58,702 bases of DNA from Deltaproteobacteria bacterium (GCA_019310385.1 JAFDEK010000006.1:1-58702); one strand, 5' to 3'; positions 8,162 through 18,022 are shown, counted from the stretch's first letter. Numbers and translations: made by a program. Notes: a model not told the origin generated them from the letters alone.

Positions 8162-10693
8162 ATGAGCCGCCGCAGCGAACTCCTCCTCTCCCAGATGACC
8201 GTAGACGAGAAGATCGATCTCGTGACGGGCCTCGACATGTGGCACACGCGCCCGATCGAGCGCCTGGGGATCGGGTCCATGAAGGTGACCGACGGCCCGA
8301 ACGGCGCGCGGGGCGACGGCCTGATGGGAACGGGCACGCCCACGGCCTGTGTTCCGTCGGGCTCGGCCCTGGGCGCGACCTGGGACCCGGAGCTGCTGGA
8401 GCGGATCGGTGCGCTGCTCGGCGACGAAGCACGCGCGAAGGGCGCCAACGTACTCCTCGCCCCCACGATCAACCTGCACCGCTCGCCCAAAGGCGGCCGC
8501 AACTTCGAGTGCTACTCCGAGGACCCGCTGCTCTCGGGACGACTCGCCGCGGCCTTCGTGCGCGGCGTGCAGTCCAGGGGCGTGGCCACCACGCCGAAGC
8601 ACTTCGCCGCCAACGACTCCGAGTTCGAGCGCAACACCATCGATTCCCAGGTCGACGAGCGCACCCTCCGCGAAGTGTCGCTGCTCCCCTTCGAGCACGC
8701 GGTGAAGGAGGGCGGCGCCTGGGGAATCATGAGCGCCTACAACCGGCTCAACGGCAGCTTCTGCTCCGAGCACGATTGGCTCCTCACCCAAGTGCTGCGC
8801 GAGGAGTGGGGCTTCGACGGCTTCGTCGTCTCCGACTGGTTCGCCACCCGCTCGACGGCCGCCTCGGCGAACGCGGGTCTCAGCCTCGAAATGCCCGGCG
8901 CCGGCAACTGGTATGGCGAGAAGCTGAAGGCGGCCCTCGAGGCGGGTGAGGTGAAGGAGGCCGCCCTCGACCGCATCGCCGGAGACCTGCTGCGGGTATT
9001 CGAGCGCAGCGGTGTCCTGGACGGCGTGGCGGACTTCGCAGAGAAGGCGCTGGATCGGCCCGAGGATCGCGCCTTGATCCGCGAGGCGGCAGCCGCCGGG
9101 GCGGTGCTGCTGCGCAACGATGGAACGCTCCCCCTCGATCCCACAGCCATCGCCTCGGTTGGGTTGATCGGCCCCAACGCCTACCGGGCGAGGATCATGG
9201 GCGGAGGATCGGCGAAGGTCGCGGCCTATCGGAGCACCTCGCCCCTCGACGCGCTATCGGAACGCCTCGGCGCGGGCGTCGAGGTCCGCTACGCGCGGGG
9301 CTGCGACATCGATCGCTCGACGCCTCCTCTCTCCCGGCCTTTGCTCGACGGCGACGCGACGGTGGAGTACTTCGCGGGCCACGACTTCGCGGGAGAGGTG
9401 CTCGTGGAGACCTCGGCATCCGAGCTCTCCTTCATGGCCCTGGGCGAGCCCGAGGCCGGCGTGCCCGCCGAGGCATTCTCGTTCAGGGCTCGGGGCAAGC
9501 TACTGCCGAGGGTGAGCGGCACTCACGAGATCCGTCTCATCCAGTGTGGACGCGCCCGGGTGTGGATCGACGGTCAGGTTGCACTCGATGCCAGCGAAGG
9601 GGAGTACGAGCGCGGTGACTCCTTCTTCGGCATGGGCTCCATCGAGATCGTCCAGGAGATCGAGCTCCGCGCCGGCGCCCCGGTCGAGCTCCTGCTCGAG
9701 TTCTCGAACCGCGACGCAGTCATCCTCACCGGTGCGAGCCTCGGGATCGTATGTCGCGTGGAAGAGGACCTACTCGGCGAGGCCGAGGCCCTCGCGGCGG
9801 AGTGCGACGTGGCCATCGTGGTCGTGGGCACCAACGATGACTGGGAGACCGAGGGACGCGACCGGGACCTCTTCGAGCTGCCTGGAGATCAGCCGGAGCT
9901 CATCCGCAGGGTCGCGGCAGCGAACTCGCGCACGGTGGTGGTGGTGAACGCCGGCGCACCCCACGCCCTCGACTGGCTCGCTGCACCGGCCGCCGTCCTG
10001 CAAATCGGCTTCGCCGGGCAGGAGCTCGGCGACGCCCTGGTGGACCTGCTCCTGGGCGATGTGGATCCGGGGGGCCGGATGCCCACCACGGTGCCCGCGC
10101 GCTACGAGCAATTCGGGGCCTACCTGAACTACCCGGGCGAGAACGGCGTGGTGCGTTACGGTGAGGGCGTCTTCGTCGGCCATCGCTGGAACGACGCCAT
10201 GGACATCGCGCCCGCCGTCCCCTTCGGACACGGGCTCTCCTACACGAGCTTCGCGATGGGCGAGCCCAAGGCCGCCTCGACCCTCGCGGCCGGGGAATCC
10301 CTCACGCTGGAGCTCGACCTCAGCAACACCGGCGCGCGATCGGGCAGCGAGGTCGTCCAGGTCTACGTCGAGCCCCTGCGACCGCGCCTCCCGCGACCTC
10401 TCCGCGAGCTGAAGGGTTTCGTCAAGGTTCAGCTCGAAGCCGGCGCCACCACTCGCGTTTCCATCGATCTCGAGGCCCGGGCCTTCGCCTACTACGACGT
10501 GGGCGACCCCGCCCAGGCCGAGCTTCTGGCAGGGCTGCCGGTGCCCGCGGAGGAGGGTCACGCCCGCCGCAACACGGCCGGCTGGTACGTCGACCCGGGC
10601 GAGTACCGGATCGTCGTCGGGCGGTCGTCAGCGGAGCTGCTCGCCCCGCTGCTTGTCACGATCACGGGCGAGGCCAGGCGCCTGCCCACCTGA
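8162..10693 (+). CDS. Glycoside hydrolase family 3 beta-glucosidase with PA14 insert
   Basis: 843 residues. The GH3 N-terminal TIM barrel (1-300) carries the nucleophile motif GFVVSDW (D225), the substrate-binding KH (146-147) and GPNGARG. A PA14-like insert lies at roughly 400-540 (SGTHEIRLIQCGRARVWIDG). The GH3 C-terminal alpha/beta sandwich (about 550-700) has VVVGTNDDWETEGRDRD, typical of the Kluyveromyces-type beta-glucosidases. A fibronectin-III-like domain ends the protein (STLAAGESLTLELDLSNTG to the C-terminus). No signal peptide was found, so it is probably cytoplasmic. It hydrolyses terminal beta-glucosides or glycoconjugates. The ATG start is preceded only by a weak GGGG; an in-frame GTG at 8114 also exists. 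Confidence 0.9.
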   Translation: MSRRSELLLSQMTVDEKIDLVTGLDMWHTRPIERLGIGSMKVTDGPNGARGDGLMGTGTPTACVPSGSALGATWDPELLERIGALLGDEARAKGANVLLAPTINLHRSPKGGRNFECYSEDPLLSGRLAAAFVRGVQSRGVATTPKHFAANDSEFERNTIDSQVDERTLREVSLLPFEHAVKEGGAWGIMSAYNRLNGSFCSEHDWLLTQVLREEWGFDGFVVSDWFATRSTAASANAGLSLEMPGAGNWYGEKLKAALEAGEVKEAALDRIAGDLLRVFERSGVLDGVADFAEKALDRPEDRALIREAAAAGAVLLRNDGTLPLDPTAIASVGLIGPNAYRARIMGGGSAKVAAYRSTSPLDALSERLGAGVEVRYARGCDIDRSTPPLSRPLLDGDATVEYFAGHDFAGEVLVETSASELSFMALGEPEAGVPAEAFSFRARGKLLPRVSGTHEIRLIQCGRARVWIDGQVALDASEGEYERGDSFFGMGSIEIVQEIELRAGAPVELLLEFSNRDAVILTGASLGIVCRVEEDLLGEAEALAAECDVAIVVVGTNDDWETEGRDRDLFELPGDQPELIRRVAAANSRTVVVVNAGAPHALDWLAAPAAVLQIGFAGQELGDALVDLLLGDVDPGGRMPTTVPARYEQFGAYLNYPGENGVVRYGEGVFVGHRWNDAMDIAPAVPFGHGLSYTSFAMGEPKAASTLAAGESLTLELDLSNTGARSGSEVVQVYVEPLRPRLPRPLRELKGFVKVQLEAGATTRVSIDLEARAFAYYDVGDPAQAELLAGLPVPAEEGHARRNTAGWYVDPGEYRIVVGRSSAELLAPLLVTITGEARRLPT

Positions 10694-10719
10694 GCGGGCC
10701 GGAGGGCGCCGCAGCCCGC

Positions 10720-12672
10720 TTATCGGGGCGTGTACCAGATTGGTGAGCTCCAGGCGCGCTCCTGCTGGATCGGCACGTGGCTCTCGCTGCAGCAGGCCTC
10801 GTAGCCCGGCCCGATGGTCGAAGGATCCTTGCAGCGCACGCCGGCGTCCACGCAGAGCTTCTGGCTCCAGCGGCAGGTGGGGTTCTCGAGAACCCGCGCG
10901 TAGTAGAAGGCGCGCTCGCCCGCGTCGAAGTCCGGATCCCGCCATACCGAGCAGAGCTGTGTGTCCCCCGGCCCCCTCGGCTGGCAAGTGGCGGGGTCGA
11001 CGCTGGCCCCCTTCTTTCCGCCGGCGACCTCGTAGACCTTCTCGTGGACGCCGTCGTCGTCGAGCCAGCCCTTCACGATCTGCACCCGCTCCAGCAAGGA
11101 CCCGATCTTGCCGCCGCCGCCCGGATCCTGCAGCGCCCACACCGCGAAGCGGGGCGCGCCACCGCCGTCGGGCCGACTCGTCAAGTCCGAGCCCATGGGC
11201 ACGCCGCCCGCATAGCCGCGCTTCACGAAGTCCACGCTTCCGCACAGGCTCTCGGAATAGTCCCAGCCGCCAAAGAAGCGAAGCACCGGCCGCGTACCGC
11301 TCGTCCCATAGGCTTCGCGACGCTGCATGGCGGCAAAGAGAGCGTCGCGCGAGTTCTCCTCGGCCCACAACACAGCGAGACCGCCCGGACCGAACTCGAT
11401 GTCGTCAGGTAGCCCCGCCACCTTCCGGGAGCCCGCACCGCCGTGCCCCTTCGCGTCGGTCTCCTCCACCAGTCCGGGTGTGCCGAGGTGCGTGTCGGTG
11501 CTGGCGATGATCCCGTACTTGAGCGGGTTGGAGCCGAGCTGCTGCTCCAGGACGAGTCCCTTCTTGAGCCCCTCCCGCACCATGCCCCTGCGGTCGGCCG
11601 CGAGGCTCGGATCGAGGAGACCGGACTCGGCTGCGCGGGCGACTCCGGCGAAGCTGTTGTAGGGGAGCTTCTCGAAGTCGCACTCCTCGTCGCTGGTGTC
11701 ACCGCCCAGCAGACACTCCGAGTCGCCCTTGTGCTGCATGATCTCGACCAGGGGCTCCCAGCGTTGGCGCAGCCTCGCCTCCTCGGCGTCCACCGGCTTG
11801 GCTGCATCCCCGGGCGTCACCAGCCGGGCCGTCTCGAACATCAGCCCCGGTCCCGAGAGGTTCGAGTTGTGGGGGATGGTGAGGGCATCGCAGCCCGAGC
11901 CGGCATCGACGCAGTCCCGCTGCAGCTGCTCCCACAAATCGAAGGCGGAGGGCGTCTCCACCCAGCTGGCGGGCAGTGCGGGAACCTTGTCGTTCCGGAA
12001 GAGCACGTTGCGGTGCAGGTTGATGCCGTTGCCCACCGACGCCGTCCACTCGTAGCCCACGAAGCTCGTGAAGGAGCAGGCGGCGCTGCGGTCGTAGGCC
12101 TCCTCGGCGGCGGCCTGGATGTCCTGCCAGACTACGCCGGCCTGCTCGAGGCAGAGCTCGCCCTGCTCGCCGCAGACCTGGAAACGCTTGCGGACCATGA
12201 GGTTCCGAATCGCCAGAATCGTGAAGAACGAAGACGGCTGCAGCCGATAGCCCCAGCACAGGTCCGAGTCTCCGCCTGCCAGCTCCGGGTTCCTGCAGAT
12301 GCGAATCTCGCCCAGCAGCTCCGCGTGGTCCGTCACTGCGGCGAAGTCCAGAGGCCTCCTGAGCTTCGCGGAGCGCAGCGCCTTGCCGTCCCGGTCGTAG
12401 GGCTGCAGGCCCACCTTCTCCCCCTTCGCGAAGCGATAGGCGTCCCTCGGCGTATTGCGCGTGTCCTGGGCGTTGGCGTCGAAGGAATAGGTGGTGTGGA
12501 CGTGGGTGTCGCCGAAGAAGGGGCGCCGAAGGTGATCGTAGTCCGCGCAGCGCTCTCGCTTCTCCGTCACGGGATAGGGGGGCTCCACCGCTCGGGCAGG
12601 CGGGCCGGCGCTGAGAAGGACCGCGGTCCACGCGATCAGGCCGAATGTGAGTCTTGTATCGCTGCGCATCAT
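10720..12672 (-). CDS. DUF3604 domain protein, exported
   Basis: 650 residues with an N-terminal signal peptide (RLTFGLIAWTAVLLSAG, cleavage likely near ARA-VEPP). The DUF3604 hallmark FFGDTHVHTTYSFDA resembles the metal-binding start of PHP phosphoesterases. Further family blocks are PLDFAAVTDHAELLGE, IPHNSNLSGPG and STDTHLGTPG, and the C-terminal tail ends ERAWSSPIWYTPR. Function is unproven; a metal-dependent periplasmic hydrolase is a reasonable inference. It lies 37 bases downstream of the DUF1214 gene, probably one operon. A second DUF3604 protein lies at 20809. Confidence 0.85.
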   Translation of the reverse strand: MMRSDTRLTFGLIAWTAVLLSAGPPARAVEPPYPVTEKRERCADYDHLRRPFFGDTHVHTTYSFDANAQDTRNTPRDAYRFAKGEKVGLQPYDRDGKALRSAKLRRPLDFAAVTDHAELLGEIRICRNPELAGGDSDLCWGYRLQPSSFFTILAIRNLMVRKRFQVCGEQGELCLEQAGVVWQDIQAAAEEAYDRSAACSFTSFVGYEWTASVGNGINLHRNVLFRNDKVPALPASWVETPSAFDLWEQLQRDCVDAGSGCDALTIPHNSNLSGPGLMFETARLVTPGDAAKPVDAEEARLRQRWEPLVEIMQHKGDSECLLGGDTSDEECDFEKLPYNSFAGVARAAESGLLDPSLAADRRGMVREGLKKGLVLEQQLGSNPLKYGIIASTDTHLGTPGLVEETDAKGHGGAGSRKVAGLPDDIEFGPGGLAVLWAEENSRDALFAAMQRREAYGTSGTRPVLRFFGGWDYSESLCGSVDFVKRGYAGGVPMGSDLTSRPDGGGAPRFAVWALQDPGGGGKIGSLLERVQIVKGWLDDDGVHEKVYEVAGGKKGASVDPATCQPRGPGDTQLCSVWRDPDFDAGERAFYYARVLENPTCRWSQKLCVDAGVRCKDPSTIGPGYEACCSESHVPIQQERAWSSPIWYTPR

Positions 12673-12709
12673 CGCGTTCCCCCTGTGCTGGCTCTTCGAT
12701 CAGCCAGTG

Positions 12710-13930
12710 TCAGGCCTCCCGGGCCTTCGCGAGCGGTACCAGTTGGGTCGTCAGAGGCTCGATGTCCTCTTCCGGCAGCTGAAAGCGCCAGAAGATCTGC
12801 CCCATGGCGTGCCCCTCGGTGTCGATCCAGTTGGGCACGCCGGGATCGGAGCCGGCGACTACGATCTTGAAGCTTCCATCCGGCTCGAGCTTCGTCTGCC
12901 TGCGGTTCAGGGAGACCTGCCGCGTCGTGTAGTCGAAGGTCTGCATGAAGCGGTTCCACAGCACGACGCTCGCGAAGCGGCACTTCGGATAACGTCCGCG
13001 AATGACCAGCGCCTGACCGGGCCCGAGAAGGAAGGGCGCCATGGAGTAGACGTTGTCCTTGGCCGCGAAGCCGACCTCCTGATTCGAGTCGTCGCGGAGC
13101 GGCGCCGGCAGCTCGTTGGGAACGGTCGAAACCCAACGCGGCATCTTGACTCCGACACCGGGCGGCACCACGGTGCCCTTCAGGAATGCCGTGACACGGC
13201 GCACGCCGGCCGCGATGGAGGCATCCGTGGGCGCGGGCCGGGGCGGCATCACGTCGCTGTTCTCGATCATGATCGGGATGTGGTGCAGCCGATCGCCCGC
13301 AATCGACTTTTCCCGCTCGTAGTAGTGCCGTGTGGTCATGCTCACCGCGTCCGGATCGAGGCGGAGCCAGTTCCCGGACCGCTTCTGCGCGCTCACGACG
13401 ATCTCGTAGCTGCCGTCGCGCTTCGCCTCGAACTCGGTGTCGTTGAGCGTTGCCCCGATGCGGCCCGAGCCGCCTCCGGCCGCACTCTTCCGCTCGACGG
13501 TGAACGACGTGTAGGTGGCATCGGCCAGGTTTCCGCGAATCCGGTACTCGTGCTCGGCGCTCACCGGAGTGGTGAAGTAGACCGCGTCGGGGTTGTCGCC
13601 CAGGAGCTTCTTTTCCGGCGTCTCGAAGCGAACGAAGACCGGATAGTCGGCGTCGGGCTCCAGCCACGCCTCCAGCGCATGCTGGAGGCTGTGCGCGAGG
13701 TAGCGCCGCCCTTCAGCGATCTCGCCAGGCCCGCTCAGACGCCAGGCCGGGCCGTGGAAGCCCTTCTCGAGCTCGGCCAGCGTGTCGCGCAGCTCCTTCA
13801 GGGCTTCGCCCGACTGGGATCCGTCCTCGGCGCCCTCGGCCTGCCCTGCCGCAGCGGCGATCGATGCGGAGAAGAGTAAGGCACTCGGGCCCGTCGCCGC
13901 GGCCCCCTTCAAGAAATCACGTCGGTCCAT
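12710..13930 (-). CDS. DUF1214 domain protein with Tat-type signal
   Basis: 406 residues starting MDRRDFLKGAAATG, a twin-arginine signal followed by an alanine-rich core, so export in folded form is likely. The body has the DUF1214 features RYLAHSLQHALEAWLEPD, YFTTPVSAEHEYRIRGN and the C-terminal NWIDTEGHAMGQIFWRFQLP. These proteins are often found beside lipid, steroid and DUF1254/DUF3604 genes; no catalytic role is established. The ATG at 13930 follows AAGGAGG by 7 bases; reading is open further upstream but would bury the Tat motif. First gene of a two-gene operon with the DUF3604 gene. Confidence 0.8.
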   Translation of the reverse strand: MDRRDFLKGAAATGPSALLFSASIAAAAGQAEGAEDGSQSGEALKELRDTLAELEKGFHGPAWRLSGPGEIAEGRRYLAHSLQHALEAWLEPDADYPVFVRFETPEKKLLGDNPDAVYFTTPVSAEHEYRIRGNLADATYTSFTVERKSAAGGGSGRIGATLNDTEFEAKRDGSYEIVVSAQKRSGNWLRLDPDAVSMTTRHYYEREKSIAGDRLHHIPIMIENSDVMPPRPAPTDASIAAGVRRVTAFLKGTVVPPGVGVKMPRWVSTVPNELPAPLRDDSNQEVGFAAKDNVYSMAPFLLGPGQALVIRGRYPKCRFASVVLWNRFMQTFDYTTRQVSLNRRQTKLEPDGSFKIVVAGSDPGVPNWIDTEGHAMGQIFWRFQLPEEDIEPLTTQLVPLAKAREA

Positions 13931-14045
13931 GGCTTGCCTCCTTGTGGTCACGCTCCCCGAATCTGGAGAGTGTACTCCCGATCGGCGCGGAGGCCGCTGC
14001 CAGCCGCCGCTCTTCACGAGCCCTATCGCGGACCCGAATCCATCG

Positions 14046-14993
14046 TCAGCCGCGCAACCCGCGACGAAGCGCGGCCAGCATCTCGCTGCCCGAGCGCCGG
14101 GAGACCTCTGCGCTGGCGATCAAGGACGAGCCGTGGAAGGTCCCGGGGAATTGGTGGAGCTCCACTGACACCCCGTGCTCGAGCATCCGGAGCGCGTAGC
14201 GGATCCCCTCGTCGCGCAGGGGATCGTACTCCATGGTCGAGACGTAGGCCGGAGGCAGGCCGCTCAGGTCCTCGGCGCGAGAGGGCGCCGCGTAGTGGGA
14301 GACGTCGCCTCCCAGGGCGTCACCGAGGTAGTGGCGCCAGCTCATGATCGCGTTGGGCCGGTTCCACAAGGGGGTGTCGGTGAACTGCTTCATGGACGGC
14401 GTTTCGAGGCGATCGTCGAGCTCCGGGATGTTGAGAACCTGATAGCAGAGCTTCGGGCCACCCCGATCACGAGCGAGCAGCGCCACGCCGGCCGCGAGCC
14501 CCCCACCCGCGCTACCGCCCATGACGGCGACGTGCTCGGGGTCGATACCCAGCTCCGCGGCCCTCCCGGTCATCCAGCAGAGGCTCGCGTAGCAGTCCTC
14601 GAGACCGGCCGGAAAGGGGTCTTCGGGGGCGAGGCGGTAGTCCACGGACACGACGACCGCCTCGGCGGCGAGTGCGGCCGCGGCGGCGCCGAAGTGCTCG
14701 GTCTCGATGTTTCCCAGACAGAAGCCGCCGCCGTGGATATACAGCAGCGCGGGCCACACTTCGCCCTCTCCCTCGGGCGTATACACACGCACGCGCAGCT
14801 CCGGGGCGCCCTCCGGACCGGCGATCATGTGATCCTCGTAGCGGACGCCCTCCGGATCGGCCTGGCCACCGGCGAAGGCCTCGATCATCTCGTTCATCTG
14901 CTTGCGCATGGCGGGCACGTCGTCCCAGTCCATCAGTTCCGGAAGGCTCGGGATGAGCGGGGCAAGCTCGGGGTCGTAGGCTCGGTCGGTCAT
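14046..14993 (-). CDS. Alpha/beta hydrolase, hormone-sensitive-lipase type esterase
   Basis: 315 residues. Oxyanion motif HGGGF, nucleophile elbow GGSAGGG, acid in YDPLRDEG and histidine in FPGTFHGS: the complete triad of the HSL (family IV) carboxylesterases. The ordering DYRLAPEDPFPAGLEDCYA is canonical. No signal peptide, so cytoplasmic. It hydrolyses short or medium acyl esters. It is followed by the lipocalin-like gene's promoter-distal side, with a 105-base gap to it on the same strand. Length is normal for the family. Confidence 0.88.
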   Translation of the reverse strand: MTDRAYDPELAPLIPSLPELMDWDDVPAMRKQMNEMIEAFAGGQADPEGVRYEDHMIAGPEGAPELRVRVYTPEGEGEVWPALLYIHGGGFCLGNIETEHFGAAAAALAAEAVVVSVDYRLAPEDPFPAGLEDCYASLCWMTGRAAELGIDPEHVAVMGGSAGGGLAAGVALLARDRGGPKLCYQVLNIPELDDRLETPSMKQFTDTPLWNRPNAIMSWRHYLGDALGGDVSHYAAPSRAEDLSGLPPAYVSTMEYDPLRDEGIRYALRMLEHGVSVELHQFPGTFHGSSLIASAEVSRRSGSEMLAALRRGLRG

Positions 14994-15098
14994 GGAATCA
15001 GGCTCCAGGGCAGGAGGGGCTCAATCGGGCATGGCGGCGGGCGTCGCGGTCCAGACCCGTGCACCCGGACGTGCGAGTCCCGCGTGAGCGCTCGCGTC

Positions 15099-16229
15099 TC
15101 AGGTCGCGCCGTCGAGGATGCTCTTGAAGCCGGAGGGGTCGTGGCGGCCGAAGCAGACGGTCTCGAGGGTGCCGACTCCGCTGCGCTCGCCCATGCGGGC
15201 CCGCACGATCTGGTGATTGTGGATGTGCTTGTAATCGAGCAGGTCGAGCTCGTCGAGCTTCCACGACTCGCCGCCGATCGCCTCCTCGCCCTTCCAATGG
15301 CCGTGGCCCCACTCGGGGTGCTGGTAGCCGATGCCGAGCATGTGGAAGCGGATCACGGGCTCCATCGTCATGGCGAGCTTCTCGCCGTCCTGCGTGACGA
15401 TCTCGATTTCGGCGCTCTCGGCCAGGCGCGTCCCCTTCTTCCAATGGATCTTGTGGGTGGCGGCGACCACCTCCCGGTGTCCCGGGTCTTCGCCCTTGGG
15501 AATGTCGTCCATGGACTCGTACATGGGGACCACCGCCCCGCCCACCTGGGTGGCCTTGCCGTCGTGGTCCTCGAAGGTGCCGAACTGGGTGCAGATCCCG
15601 TTGTCCCACACGATGGGGCACCACACCCAGTAGACCCCGGGCTCGGTGGTGAGCAGACCGGGCGCGCCGGCCTCGGGCTCGCCCACCGGCCGCACGCCCC
15701 AGGACCTGTCACGGGTGCCCAGGGTCGTCGCCGCATTCACCTCCCGGCGCTTGCCCTTCACCGTGATGTGGCCCTCCCAGGTGCCGAGCTGGGTGAGGCG
15801 GGTCGTGTCCATGATGAGCCGCAGCTCGTCGTGCATGACGTTCTTGGGCTCCTGGACCGGCGCCGTGGTGGCCCGGAAGAGCAGATCGCACTCGATGCCG
15901 GTCTCGTTGGGCTCGAGGCGCAGGCGCAGCTCCCGCAAGGGGGTCACGATCTCGAGATGGAAAGGCCCGACCTGGCTCTCGGCCCGGTCGTGGGGCGCCC
16001 GCCGTGAACCGTGGAAGGAGTGCTGCACGCCGTCGACCGAAATACTGAAGTGGCCGTCCATGACGCGGCGGTTGGGGTAGATCGCGAAGCCGGATTCGAA
16101 GATGAAATCGCCCTCCCGGTCGTAGCCGTTGAGCCAGTGGCGGTCGTAGAAGTTGCGGTCACTGGTCTCCGGCTGGTTCACCGGGATGGAGACCTGGTGG
16201 ATCATGTAATCGTCGAAGCTCGAGATCAT
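15099..16229 (-). CDS. Lipocalin / hydroxyneurosporene-synthase-like protein (DUF7064/7065 type)
   Basis: 376 residues, predicted mainly beta: repeated strand pairs such as DGHFSISVDGVQHSF, LRLRLEPNETGIECDLLF, LGTWEGHITVKG, and the conserved R-x-R-SWGVRP block (GTRDRSWGVRPVG). The last is characteristic of the double-lipocalin CrtC-like proteins. Related proteins accompany lipid or terpenoid catabolic genes in actinobacteria and myxobacteria (by recall); binding or hydration of a hydrophobic substrate is inferred. The ATG start follows CAGGAGT. No signal peptide. Confidence 0.6.
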   Translation of the reverse strand: MISSFDDYMIHQVSIPVNQPETSDRNFYDRHWLNGYDREGDFIFESGFAIYPNRRVMDGHFSISVDGVQHSFHGSRRAPHDRAESQVGPFHLEIVTPLRELRLRLEPNETGIECDLLFRATTAPVQEPKNVMHDELRLIMDTTRLTQLGTWEGHITVKGKRREVNAATTLGTRDRSWGVRPVGEPEAGAPGLLTTEPGVYWVWCPIVWDNGICTQFGTFEDHDGKATQVGGAVVPMYESMDDIPKGEDPGHREVVAATHKIHWKKGTRLAESAEIEIVTQDGEKLAMTMEPVIRFHMLGIGYQHPEWGHGHWKGEEAIGGESWKLDELDLLDYKHIHNHQIVRARMGERSGVGTLETVCFGRHDPSGFKSILDGAT

Positions 16230-16317
16230 GGGAGACACTCCTGGGGGTTGTTGGGCTGCCACCCCTTCGCGCCGGGGAGACGGGCCGACGGGTCGAATCG
16301 AGGGCGGGGTAGAGAGC

Positions 16318-16980
16318 TTAGCAGTGTCCGTACGCGATCCAGTGGCGGTCCGAGACCCGGCGCAGCTCGAGGGCTTCGAGACCCACTTGTCGGAGCTGCG
16401 CGTCCACTTCGTCGAGGCGGTAGGCGGCCAGCAGCGAGTGGAAGAAGTCGTGGCGAAGCAGCTCGGGCTCGCCGGCGGCGTACAGCTCGACCAGGGCCTC
16501 GGCCGCCTCGCGGCGGGTCGGGCGCAGCAAGTCCATCACGAAGACCCCCGCCCCGGGACGCGCCCAGCGCCCCAGCGCGCTCCACAGAATCGATGGGTCC
16601 GGCAGGTGGTGGAGCAGGCTGTTGGAGAATACGAAATCGTAGCCTTCGGCCGGCGGCGCCTGCTCGGGCAGCCGGGCCTCCACCAGGCGAACCTGCTCGC
16701 CGAGGCCGGCCCGCGCCACGGCCTCGGCGCCGTAGCGCAGCATGGCGGGCGATCCGTCCAGGCCGTGGACGCGCCAGCCCGGGAAGGCGCGGGCGAAACG
16801 CAAGGTGATGTCCGCCGGGCCACAGCCGAGGTCGAGGGCCAGGCCCGCATCGGGCAGCCCCCCGGAATGCTCGAGCAGAAGCTCCATGAAGCGACTGTGG
16901 GGGTCCTCGAAGTCGGCCTCCGCGTAGGCGCGGGCTTGCTCGTCCTCCTCCATGAGCTCGGGCTCGGGAGTGCGCTCCAT
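16318..16980 (-). CDS. Class I SAM-dependent methyltransferase
   Basis: 220 residues. Motif I is ALDLGCGPADITL (E/DxGxGxG class), motif II is the aspartate in VHGLDGSPAML, and the post-motif NSLLHHLPDP is typical of methyltransferase type 11/25 domains. The start is uncertain: ATG at 16980 (MERTPEPE) or 27 bases further in (MEEDEQ). The substrate is not indicated. Its promoter would lie in the 121-base gap shared with the divergent MaoC-like gene. Confidence 0.8.
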   Translation of the reverse strand: MERTPEPELMEEDEQARAYAEADFEDPHSRFMELLLEHSGGLPDAGLALDLGCGPADITLRFARAFPGWRVHGLDGSPAMLRYGAEAVARAGLGEQVRLVEARLPEQAPPAEGYDFVFSNSLLHHLPDPSILWSALGRWARPGAGVFVMDLLRPTRREAAEALVELYAAGEPELLRHDFFHSLLAAYRLDEVDAQLRQVGLEALELRRVSDRHWIAYGHC

Positions 16981-17088
16981 GGCGAGCCATTGTCGCACTC
17001 GCTCAGCAGCGACGAAAGCCCATCGCCCCGAAGCCGAGCAGCGCGGCCCGGGCCACGGCGCCGGCGCCTTCGCGCCCGGCAGCCGCGC

Positions 17089-17094
17089 TACACT
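17089..17094 (+). promoter_or_regulatory. -10 element of the MaoC-like gene, leaderless type
   Basis: TACACT is followed after 7 bases by the ATG at 17102, with no ribosome-binding site between. The same spacing is seen at 5787, 20809 and 35984. No clear -35 was found. Confidence 0.4.
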
Positions 17095-17101
17095 CCGGAC
17101 C

Positions 17102-17980
17102 ATGAACCTGCTGGGAGAGCCCGCTCGCGTCGGCCGCCACTGCGGCTCGAACCTCTACGCCATCACCCCCGAGCTCGTGGCCTTCTACGCCGACGCCCTC
17201 GACGACCACAGTCCCCTGTACCGCGACTTTGCGCCGCCGCTGGTCCACCACTCCGAGTGCTACAAGTGCCTGGGCGAGTGGTACCTGCAGAACCTCTTCG
17301 GCAATCTCCACGCCCAGCAGGATTGGGAGCTCTTCGCCCCCATTGCGGTCGGCTCCAGCATCCGCTCCCGCTCCACCATCGTGGACCGCTACGCCAAGCG
17401 CGGTCGCGACTACGTGGTGAACGAGACGGATCTGTGCGACGCCGAGAGCGGACGCCTGCTGGTGCGCGGCCGCACCCACCAGTCCTTTCTACCCGCCGAG
17501 CAGGAGCAGGGGGAGAAGGGGCAGGGGGAGAAGGGATTCGTCGTCGAGGAAGGCCAGGCGAAGAAGAAGACGCCTCGCCCGCCCTTCCCCACCGCCACCG
17601 GCCCCGAGCTCGCTCCGCTGAAGAAGACCGCCGACGCGCGCCGCTGCTGGATGTTCTCCGGACCCATCAAGAACTACCACACGGACAAGGAGCAGGCGCA
17701 GAAGCTCGGCTTTCCCAACATCGTGGTGCAGGGGATGATGTCGACCTGCTTCGTCTCCCAGCTCATGCTCGACACCTTCGGCATGGGCTGGCTGGAGGGC
17801 GGGCGCATGTCCGTCAAGCTCACCAACGTGCTCTGGGTGGACGAGACCGTCGCCGTGCGCGGAAAGATCCGGGAGGAGCAGCCGGAGGGCGATCGGAGCC
17901 GGGTCCACTGCGACGTCTGGGTCGAGAAGGAGGACGGCGCGCGAGTGATCCTCGGGAGTGCGAGCGCCCTACGAGAGTGA
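17102..17980 (+). CDS. MaoC-like double hot-dog dehydratase/thioesterase-fold protein
   Basis: 292 residues forming two hot-dog repeats. An N-terminal FAS1-type dehydratase region has TPELVAFYADALDDHSPLY, and a C-terminal MaoC-like region has GPIKNYHTDKEQAQKLGFPN followed by VVQGMMSTCFVSQLML. The family hydrates enoyl-CoA or acts as a (3R)-hydroxyacyl dehydratase; the D-x4-H type motif appears as NYHTD. The halves are separated by a low-complexity linker (EQEQGEKGQGEKG) encoded by a perfect 15-bp tandem repeat. The ATG has no ribosome site. The aldo-keto reductase gene follows 42 bases later, probably as one operon. Confidence 0.75.
   Translation: MNLLGEPARVGRHCGSNLYAITPELVAFYADALDDHSPLYRDFAPPLVHHSECYKCLGEWYLQNLFGNLHAQQDWELFAPIAVGSSIRSRSTIVDRYAKRGRDYVVNETDLCDAESGRLLVRGRTHQSFLPAEQEQGEKGQGEKGFVVEEGQAKKKTPRPPFPTATGPELAPLKKTADARRCWMFSGPIKNYHTDKEQAQKLGFPNIVVQGMMSTCFVSQLMLDTFGMGWLEGGRMSVKLTNVLWVDETVAVRGKIREEQPEGDRSRVHCDVWVEKEDGARVILGSASALRE
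17506..17535 (+). repeat. 15-bp perfect tandem repeat in the MaoC-like gene
   Basis: GCAGGGGGAGAAGGG at 17506-17520 and 17521-17535. It keeps the frame and encodes the GQGEKG-type linker between the two hot-dog halves. Confidence 0.85.
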
Positions 17981-18022
17981 GCGAGAGAGAGAGCGAGTGA
18001 GACGAATCGGGAAGGAGCGAGC